In this document: one piece after another, positions 58,400 to 64,000 of the stretch | Numbering within the stretch: position 1 is the stretch's first letter | How the letters are laid out: each line of letters opens with the position of its first letter | NCBI GenBank assembly: GCA_022117465.1 | Contig: JAHCGZ010000004.1 | Coordinates: 1 to 64,000 of the forward strand | Direction of reading: 5' to 3' | Source: Candidatus Nitrosopumilus limneticus | GTDB taxonomy: Archaea > Thermoproteota > Nitrososphaeria > Nitrososphaerales > Nitrosopumilaceae | DNA length: 64,000 nucleotides | The notes under the pieces: model-generated | Seen by the model: the letters and a program-made list of their open reading frames with translations, nothing else | Database searches by the model: none | Told to the model about the DNA's origin: nothing | Made by a program: the position numbers and the translations under genes

Positions 58400-59563
58400 T
58401 TGAAAAGATTAATCATATTGAATACTGCAGAAATTTCAATAATTTTACCTACGTATAATGAATCTAAAAATATTCGTGGAATTTTAGATCATATAAAAAA
58501 ATCCTTTCCTGCTAATCTAAAACTTGAAACTATAATTGTAGATGATAATTCTCCTGATAATACTGCTAAAATTGCTGAAGATTATTTTCACTCAATTAAG
58601 GAAAAATCAAGTCATACAATTAATGTAATTAAACGAAAAGCAAAAAATGGCTTAAGTTCTGCAATTCTTAATGGAATTCAAGAATCTTCTGCTGACACAA
58701 TTGTAGTAATGGATAGTGATTTTTCACATCCTCCAAGTATTATTCCTAAATTAATTGATGCAATTAAACAAACTAGATGTGATATTGCAATTGCTTCAAG
58801 ATATGTTAGTGGAGGTTCAATTCAAGGTTGGTCAATAAAAAGAAAATTAATGAGTAAAATTGCAACATTAATTGCGAAAAAAGGATTAGGTATAGAATCT
58901 CATGATCCAATGTCTGGATTTTTTGCATTTAAAAAAAATATTCTTGATGGATTAAAATTTGATGCACTTGGTTACAAAATGTTATTAGAGATTTTAGTAA
59001 AAACAAAAGGTGTTAAAATAGAAGAAGTACCTTACACGTTTACTGATAGAGAATTAGGTTCTAGTAAACTTGATACTAAAATTATTATTGATTATTTCAA
59101 ATCAGTTTGGAAATTATACAAATATGGACGTAGAGTTGAAAAAGATGAAAAACGTTCTTCTGTCAAATTTCTTTCAAAGGCTGCAAGATTTTTTACTGTT
59201 GGAGCATCTGGTTTAGCAATTAATTATATTGCATCTATGATTTTTTCATTAAATTCCAACATGTGGTATATTCACGCTACTATATTTGGAATAATATTTT
59301 CTATTTCAAGTAATTTCTTACTAAACAAATATTGGACATTTGAAGATAGAAACTTTTCTCTAAAACGAACTCTAATCCAATATGGAAAGTTTGTTGGATT
59401 TAGTTCAATTGGAGCATTAGTTCAATTGGGTATGGTTTACAATTTTGTAGATCAATGGAATATTTCATATCCAATTTCACTAGTATTGGCAGTAGGTGTT
59501 GCAGCATTTGGTAATTTATTACTAAACAAAAAATGGACTTTCAAAGAAAAAGTTTGGAGTTAG
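58400..59563 (+). CDS. dolichol-phosphate mannosyltransferase-like GT2 fused to GtrA membrane domain
   Basis: 387 residues from a TTG start. GT2 domain: ISIILPTYNESKNIRGILDH, TIIVDDNSPDNTAKIAEDYF, DTIVVMDSDFSHPPSIIPKL (DxD), IASRYVSGGSIQGWSIKRKL, MSGFFAFKKNILDG. The last 120 residues form a GtrA-like four-helix membrane part: FFTVGASGLAINYIASMIFS, SNFLLNKYWTFEDRNF and FGNLLLNKKWTFKEKVW. The fusion makes lipid-linked sugar and moves it across the membrane; this is inferred from both families. Confidence 0.9.
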   Translation: MKRLIILNTAEISIILPTYNESKNIRGILDHIKKSFPANLKLETIIVDDNSPDNTAKIAEDYFHSIKEKSSHTINVIKRKAKNGLSSAILNGIQESSADTIVVMDSDFSHPPSIIPKLIDAIKQTRCDIAIASRYVSGGSIQGWSIKRKLMSKIATLIAKKGLGIESHDPMSGFFAFKKNILDGLKFDALGYKMLLEILVKTKGVKIEEVPYTFTDRELGSSKLDTKIIIDYFKSVWKLYKYGRRVEKDEKRSSVKFLSKAARFFTVGASGLAINYIASMIFSLNSNMWYIHATIFGIIFSISSNFLLNKYWTFEDRNFSLKRTLIQYGKFVGFSSIGALVQLGMVYNFVDQWNISYPISLVLAVGVAAFGNLLLNKKWTFKEKVWS

Positions 59564-59680
59564 AAATAATTTAATTTTTAAACTATTTTTCTCACTTCTG
59601 ATATCTAGGCTTAAAATGAAGAATTTTATTTAAAAAATCACTCATAAGGTAATTTAATAAGTTTTATTTGTAAAAAATAC

Positions 59681-60208
59681 ATGGAACCATTTGATTCATT
59701 TTTGATGTTTATAGCGGATTCTTTAGGTGAACATCTCTATGAAGGAATATTCTTTGCAGCATTGATTGAAACTATAATACCTCCAATTCCTACTCTTGCA
59801 ATATTTCCAACAGCTGGATTTTTAGCATCACAACAGGGAATTTCATTATTGGGTGTCATTCCTATGATTATTCTTGGTGGGACTGGTGCAACAATTGGAA
59901 CTTCTGTAATATACTTAATTTCGTTAAAACTTGGACGTACTGTTTTACTTCGTTATTTAAAAAATTTTAGAATAAATGAACAAAAATTAGAACGAGTAGA
60001 AATATGGTTTGAAAAATATGGTGATAAAGCCGTTTTAATTGGACGAGTGATTCCAATTATGAGAGAAATGATATCAGTTCCTGCTGGATTACTAAAAATG
60101 AAAATTCCTAAATTCATTTTGTTTACTTTTATTGGTTCTTGTATTTGGTCATCCATTACTATTCTTGGCGGATATTATTTTGGTGAAGCAATGGGCATTA
60201 GTAATTAA
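59681..60208 (+). CDS. DedA-family membrane protein
   Basis: 175 residues with four to five helices and the DedA signature: FAALIETIIPPIPTLAIFPT, GATIGTSVIYLISLKLGRTV, FEKYGDKAVLIGRVIPIMRE and VPAGLLKMKIPKFILFTFIG, ending WSSITILGGYYFGEAM. Members act as lipid scramblases or flippases. It has a TATA-like box of its own upstream (tttaataagtttta, about 59652-59665). Confidence 0.88.
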   Translation: MEPFDSFLMFIADSLGEHLYEGIFFAALIETIIPPIPTLAIFPTAGFLASQQGISLLGVIPMIILGGTGATIGTSVIYLISLKLGRTVLLRYLKNFRINEQKLERVEIWFEKYGDKAVLIGRVIPIMREMISVPAGLLKMKIPKFILFTFIGSCIWSSITILGGYYFGEAMGISN

Positions 60209-60294
60209 TTAGATTTTTAAATATATACTAGATATGACAATTCATTTTGTTTTGGAAAGATCTATAAGCCAAGAAAAAATCACTTTGATAAGAA

Positions 60295-60366
60295 ATGATT
60301 AAAACTAATGATTGGTGGGATGAATTTCCTGGTCTTGAACAAGATTTAGAAGAAAATTTTGCATAG
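60295..60366 (+). CDS. very short acidic ORF (23 aa), uncertain
   Basis: ATG to TAG, 23 residues: MIKTNDWWDEFPGLEQDLEE plus NFA. It contains two adjacent Trp and is strongly acidic, unlike random AT-rich DNA. It lies between dedA and hisS, 45 nt before the hisS start. It might be a microprotein or an upstream leader of hisS. No family recognised. Confidence 0.3.
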   Translation: MIKTNDWWDEFPGLEQDLEENFA

Positions 60367-60411
60367 CGTTATAGAAATATCTAAATCACAATCTTCTAAC
60401 AGATAATTACA

Positions 60412-61692
60412 TTGGAATTACCACGTGGAATGAAAGATTTTACAGGTTCTGAAACTGGAAATATAGAACATATTAGGTCTCATTTTAAAAAACTCTCAAA
60501 TTTATATGGATTTTCGTTTATGGATCCTTCTCCAATTGAATTACTTTCCACTCTTGAAACAAAATCCGGTTCTGCAATCAAAGATGAAATCTATTATTTT
60601 AAAGATAAAGGAGATAGAGAAATTGCTCTAAGATTTGATTTTACAATGGGTCTTACTAGATACGCCACATCCCAAAAATCTATGAAACTTCCAGCCAAAA
60701 TTTCTAGTTTTGGTGGAGTATTTAGATACGATGAACCCCAAAAAGGACGTTATCGGTACTTTCATCAATGGGATCTTGAAATTTATGGTAAAGCGAATAT
60801 AGAATCAGAATCAGAAATTATTGAATTAACTTCAAGATTATTTGATTCATTATTATTAAAAAATATTACAATTGATGTTAATCATAGAAGACTTGTGGAA
60901 TCATACATAAACAAAATTTTTGATTCAAATGATTTACAATTAGTAGGCGATATATTACGTGCAGTTGATAAAACTTCAAAAAAATCAAAAGATGAAATAA
61001 TTAAAGAATTTGAAGATAGATATTCTAAAGAAAAATTAGAAAAGATTTTAGAGTTTTCACAAATTAAAGGTTCAATTAAAGAGGTTGAATCTGTATTTGA
61101 TGTATCTCAATTGGAATCTTGGGATGAAATTAAAGCATTATTTGAATCTCTAGAAAATCGAGGAGTTTCTAATGTTAGAATTAATTTTGGAATAGTTAGA
61201 GGCTTAGATTACTACTCTGGTATAGTTTTTGAAGTATTTGATAAAAATTCACAACTTGGTGCATTAGCTGGTGGAGGTAGATATGATACTTTAACTAAAG
61301 CATTCAATAGAGATGATATTGGTGCAACTGGTGTTGCAGGTGGTGTTGAACGAATTATTTTAACTATGCAAGAACAAAATATTATTTCAGAAATGGAACA
61401 GTCTAGAGTTTCAATTTTATACATTAATGATGACATGCAAAAAGTTGCGCATTCTATTACATCTCTACTTAGATTAAATAATATTCCAACTGACATAGAT
61501 TTAGTAGGAAGAAATCTAAAAAAACAAATGGATATTGCAAATAATGCAAGATTCACAATTATTGTTGGTCCTCAAGAATTAGAACAAGGAAATGTAGTCC
61601 TCAAAGATATGAAAACTGGAATTGAAGGAATTATCTCTTTAGAAAAATTAACTGATGATCCAAAATCTGTTTTTAATTTAGAAATGCTCTAG
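60412..61692 (+). CDS. hisS: histidyl-tRNA synthetase
   Basis: 426 residues from a TTG start (LPRGMKDFTGSETGNIEHIR). Class II motifs: MDPSPIELLSTLETKSGSAI (motif 1 region), FRYDEPQKGRYRYFHQWDLE (motif 2), His-A VRGLDYYSGIVFEVF and GAGGRYDTLTKAF-like LAGGGRYDTLTKAFNRDDIG, motif 3 ATGVAGGVERIILTM, then the anticodon-binding domain. It charges tRNA-His. It overlaps the aIF6 gene by 20 bases, convergent. Confidence 0.96.
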   Translation: MELPRGMKDFTGSETGNIEHIRSHFKKLSNLYGFSFMDPSPIELLSTLETKSGSAIKDEIYYFKDKGDREIALRFDFTMGLTRYATSQKSMKLPAKISSFGGVFRYDEPQKGRYRYFHQWDLEIYGKANIESESEIIELTSRLFDSLLLKNITIDVNHRRLVESYINKIFDSNDLQLVGDILRAVDKTSKKSKDEIIKEFEDRYSKEKLEKILEFSQIKGSIKEVESVFDVSQLESWDEIKALFESLENRGVSNVRINFGIVRGLDYYSGIVFEVFDKNSQLGALAGGGRYDTLTKAFNRDDIGATGVAGGVERIILTMQEQNIISEMEQSRVSILYINDDMQKVAHSITSLLRLNNIPTDIDLVGRNLKKQMDIANNARFTIIVGPQELEQGNVVLKDMKTGIEGIISLEKLTDDPKSVFNLEML

Positions 61693-62338
61693 TTAAATTC
61701 ATTATTTCTGAACCACTTGTTAATGAACCAACTACAATGCAATGATTATTTGCTAAAATTCCTGATGACACATAAGGCACACCACCATTTATTGATGAAT
61801 GTTCTATATTTACGCCTAATACATCTGCTATAATCTCCAGATCTTTTTCTTCTGTTTCAGGATGAATTACAGCACCAGTATTATTTGCTCTAATTGCAAC
61901 TCCAGCTAAATGAGATCCAGCTATCTTTTTTTGAAGTACTTCAACTCCCATTACATCTGATATTACTTTACAATTTTCTTTTGATAAAGCTGGTGAAACA
62001 ATCGCTCCTTTATCATTTGCACAAATTACATTTCCAAGTGCATTAAATTTAGTATCTAAAACTCCAACTTCTAACTTTGTTTCATTTTTTAAAAAATCAT
62101 ATTCATCTTGATATGCAGTAGTTGGCAATAGAAATCCTTTATTGTTCATTACTGACAATGCTCCAATTAATCTTGTATTTGCAATTGCAGCATAGATTAT
62201 TTCAATATTCAAATACTCCTCTAGTTTTTTTGCCTTAGTTTCTGCAAATCCCATTGGTACCAATCCAATTGTATCATTAACGCTAATGTAAACGCCAATG
62301 TTCGGTCCTCTATAAACATCATATTTGACAATATCCAT
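61673..62338 (-). CDS. eif6: translation initiation factor aIF6
   Basis: 221 residues with the pentameric eIF6 repeats: KYDVYRGPNIGVYISVNDTI, GLVPMGFAETKAKKLEEYLN, VLDTKFNALGNVICANDKGA, IVSPALSKENCKVISDVMGV and GGVPYVSSGILANNHCIVVG. It binds the large subunit and blocks subunit joining. Convergent with hisS. Confidence 0.96.
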   Translation of the reverse strand: MDIVKYDVYRGPNIGVYISVNDTIGLVPMGFAETKAKKLEEYLNIEIIYAAIANTRLIGALSVMNNKGFLLPTTAYQDEYDFLKNETKLEVGVLDTKFNALGNVICANDKGAIVSPALSKENCKVISDVMGVEVLQKKIAGSHLAGVAIRANNTGAVIHPETEEKDLEIIADVLGVNIEHSSINGGVPYVSSGILANNHCIVVGSLTSGSEIMNLTRAFLN

Positions 62339-62437
62339 ATCAAGACTATTTATGGTTCAACGTTATGAACGTAAGGGAATTCTACCTGCCTAATTATTCA
62401 ATTTTTTTATTTTAATTTGCTAGTTTTACTAGTTTCA

Positions 62438-62454
62438 TCTAGATTTAAATAATA
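62438..62454 (+). promoter_or_regulatory. promoter of the first ferredoxin
   Basis: The 17-mer tctagatttaaataata contains a TATA-like box about 20-33 nt before ATG 62474, matching a leaderless transcript. The same 17-mer occurs before the second ferredoxin. Confidence 0.6.
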
Positions 62455-62455
62455 A

Positions 62456-62983
<528 letters not shown>

Positions 62984-63040
62984 ATTAACTATTTTTAGAT
63001 ACTAAAATTTAAATTTTTAATTTAGTCTTGACTAATTTAC

Positions 63041-63057
63041 TCTAGATTTAAATAATA
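63041..63057 (+). promoter_or_regulatory. promoter of the second ferredoxin
   Basis: The same 17-mer tctagatttaaataata as at 62438 lies 20-36 nt before ATG 63077, so both ferredoxin genes have their own matched promoters. Confidence 0.6.
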
Positions 63058-63076
63058 TTCTAAATTACCGGATTCA

Positions 63077-63622
63077 ATGGCAGATCTACAAATACCAGAA
63101 GACTTTTGTCAACACGGAGATCCTAAAGGAAAAACAAGCCATGGTAATGGTGAAAATTTCCATTATATCTGGGGTGACGGAAGAACTGATGGTGCAGCAT
63201 TCTCAAACGAAGATGTAAAGGCGGCCTATGCAGCAAGAGGAGAAAAACAAGTTCCTCTTGGAATTCATGGAACAAGCGTTGCAGTCGATTGGGATTCATG
63301 TGTAGCAGCTGGTTCATGCATGAGTGTATGTCCAGTTCAAACATTCCAATGGTTCAGAACCGAACAAGATATTCCAGCAGCAAAAGTTATTGGAACAACC
63401 TTTGAAGGTACTGGTTTAACAGAAATGGATGAAAGATTAGATTATACCGACAAATCAATGCCAATCAGAGAACACGATTGTACAGTTTGTATGGCATGTC
63501 AAGAAATTTGTCCTGAAGGAGCAATCCTTATTGAATCAGCTAATCAAGAATGGCACGAAAAAGCAGCCGGAACATATGTACTTATGAAATCTGGTTCTGA
63601 AAATCCACACGCACACGATTAA
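63077..63622 (+). CDS. zinc-containing-type 7Fe ferredoxin, second copy
   Basis: 181 residues, clearly a paralogue of the preceding gene: N-terminal HGDPKGKTSHGNGENFHYIW with more His than copy one; VPLGIHGTSVAVDWDS; cluster I CVAAGSCMSVCP, which lacks the Asp of copy one (Ala-Gly instead); VQTFQWFRTEQDIPAAKVIG; cluster II CTVCMACQEICP. C-terminal tail HAHD is longer. The different N-terminal His set and cluster I residues imply different redox potential or zinc site. Confidence 0.92.
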   Translation: MADLQIPEDFCQHGDPKGKTSHGNGENFHYIWGDGRTDGAAFSNEDVKAAYAARGEKQVPLGIHGTSVAVDWDSCVAAGSCMSVCPVQTFQWFRTEQDIPAAKVIGTTFEGTGLTEMDERLDYTDKSMPIREHDCTVCMACQEICPEGAILIESANQEWHEKAAGTYVLMKSGSENPHAHD

Positions 63623-63650
63623 AGATTTTTTCTTTTTTCTTATTTTTATA
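63623..63650 (+). terminator. poly-T termination region of the second ferredoxin
   Basis: Several T-runs (gattttttcttttttcttat) follow directly after the stop. T-tracts without hairpins are the usual archaeal intrinsic terminator. Confidence 0.4.
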
Positions 63651-63693
63651 TTCATTATCAACAGATTTTAATCACTACTTTCAAACATTTTTT

Positions 63694-63777
63694 GCAGAGG
63701 TCGCCTAGCTCGGTAGGGCGCGGGCCTTGAGAGCCTGTGTGCGCAAGCATGCGGGGGTTCAAATCCCTCTCTCTGCG
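63694..63777 (+). tRNA. tRNA-Ser (TGA)
   Basis: Acceptor GCAGAGG/TCTCTGC (one G-T), D arm GCCTAGCTCGGTAGGGC, anticodon stem CGGGC/GCCTG with loop CTTGAGA (anticodon TGA), long variable arm TGTGCGCAAGCATGC, T arm GGGGG/CCCTC with TTCAAAT, discriminator G. Class II tRNA with serine-type variable stem. No intron. Confidence 0.95.
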
Positions 63778-63780
63778 TTT

Positions 63781-64000
63781 TTATTTTTCTATTTTTGCAA
63801 TCTCTGCAAGCATTGCAGATAATTGAATTTCAGAATTTGCTCCTACTAAAATTCTGTAATCATACTTTGCAATTATTTCTAAAATATCTGATAGTTTATC
63901 GTGTTTTGATTTGAATACAGCTGAATTGATATATTTGAGAAAATCTGATACCGACATTCCATACACTTTTATCAATTCAATCATTTTCTCTCTTGATTTA
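63781..64000 (-). CDS. rfcS: replication factor C small subunit, C-terminal end (partial)
   Basis: The frame is open to the right edge of the window; 72 residues are visible up to TAA 63781-63783. The ending YDYRILVGANSEIQLSAMLA followed by EIAKIEK matches the RFC small-subunit C-terminus (DFRxxEGANExIQLxAxLA), and KVYGMSVSDFLKYINSAVF the helix before it. RFC loads the PCNA clamp. An internal Met at 63984 should not be taken as the gene start. Ends 3 nt from tRNA-Ser. Confidence 0.8.
   Translation of the reverse strand, partial: KSREKMIELIKVYGMSVSDFLKYINSAVFKSKHDKLSDILEIIAKYDYRILVGANSEIQLSAMLAEIAKIEK

Noticed and set aside
62354-62395. 14-codon frame (MVQRYERKGILPA) between aIF6 and the first ferredoxin
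   Set aside because: Too short, no promoter context and no recognised family.

Overview
The window comes from a marine ammonia-oxidising archaeon of the Nitrososphaerota (Thaumarchaeota group I.1a), Nitrosopumilus-like. This is read from gene content, without any database search. Base composition is AT-rich, about 30% GC by eye. Information processing is archaeal: S19e, S28e, L7Ae, L24e, L37e, aIF5B, aIF6, TFE, NAC, Trm56, LSm and RFC small subunit. Two signature genes of the thaumarchaeal 3-hydroxypropionate/4-hydroxybutyrate CO2-fixation cycle sit side by side: an ADP-forming acyl-CoA synthetase and 4-hydroxybutyryl-CoA dehydratase. There is also a heme-copper oxidase cluster with plastocyanin-like copper proteins. 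Several genes appear leaderless, with a TATA-like box about 25-30 nt before the start codon.

Layout. 1-3.9 kb: end of a secreted repeat protein, S19e, a PDCD5-like protein, an MDR dehydrogenase, a CitE-like lyase and a TPR protein. 3.9-8.3 kb: a compact riboflavin operon (riboflavin synthase, DHBP synthase, archaeal lumazine synthase, GTP cyclohydrolase III, a deaminase-type amidohydrolase, ArfC-like reductase). A creatininase-family ArfB candidate lies far away at 51.0 kb, so nearly the whole archaeal riboflavin route is in the window. The amidohydrolase is a good candidate for the pathway's poorly defined deaminase step. 8.3-14.1 kb: small basic and acidic proteins, hemerythrin, TFE/Trm56/HflX/PhoU-AbrB on the minus strand, then PUA, NAC and a coiled-coil protein. 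14.1-14.8 kb: a very AT-rich, gene-poor island with a decayed minus-strand gene. 14.8-20.6 kb: zinc-ribbon protein with 15-bp repeats, UbiD-family decarboxylase, hotdog thioesterase, phasin-like repeat protein and several unrecognised proteins.

20.6-28.9 kb: tRNA-Arg, aminotransferase, F420-linked genes, then the terminal oxidase cluster (split coxB, coxA, double cupredoxin, half-size CtaA, a His-starting extracytoplasmic protein). 28.9-35.7 kb: tRNA-Lys, IlvE, a structured ncRNA candidate at about 31.1 kb, aspartate kinase, glycosyltransferase, tRNA-Val and a frameshifted adenylate-cyclase-type gene. 36-40.3 kb: radical SAM protein, two deoxyhypusine-synthase-family paralogues that differ in an active-site motif, a truncated UspA relic and a nickel/cobalt transporter. 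40.5-44.2 kb: the 4-hydroxybutyrate gene pair. 44.2-47.2 kb: signal peptidase, thioredoxin and three zinc-ribbon proteins, one with a 24-bp in-frame tandem repeat.

47.2-64 kb: dihydroorotase-like protein, RpiA, L37e, LSm, ArfB, PurU, GlmM, the L7Ae-S28e-L24e-Ndk-aIF5B translation operon, thioredoxin, archease, a GT2-GtrA fusion, DedA, HisRS, aIF6 and tandem zinc-type ferredoxins under matching promoters. It ends with tRNA-Ser and the C-terminus of RFC small subunit. Six tRNAs were found (Arg-TCG, Lys-CTT, Val-TAC, Ala-CGC, Leu-TAG, Ser-TGA). I saw no rRNA, CRISPR array, insertion sequence or prophage.
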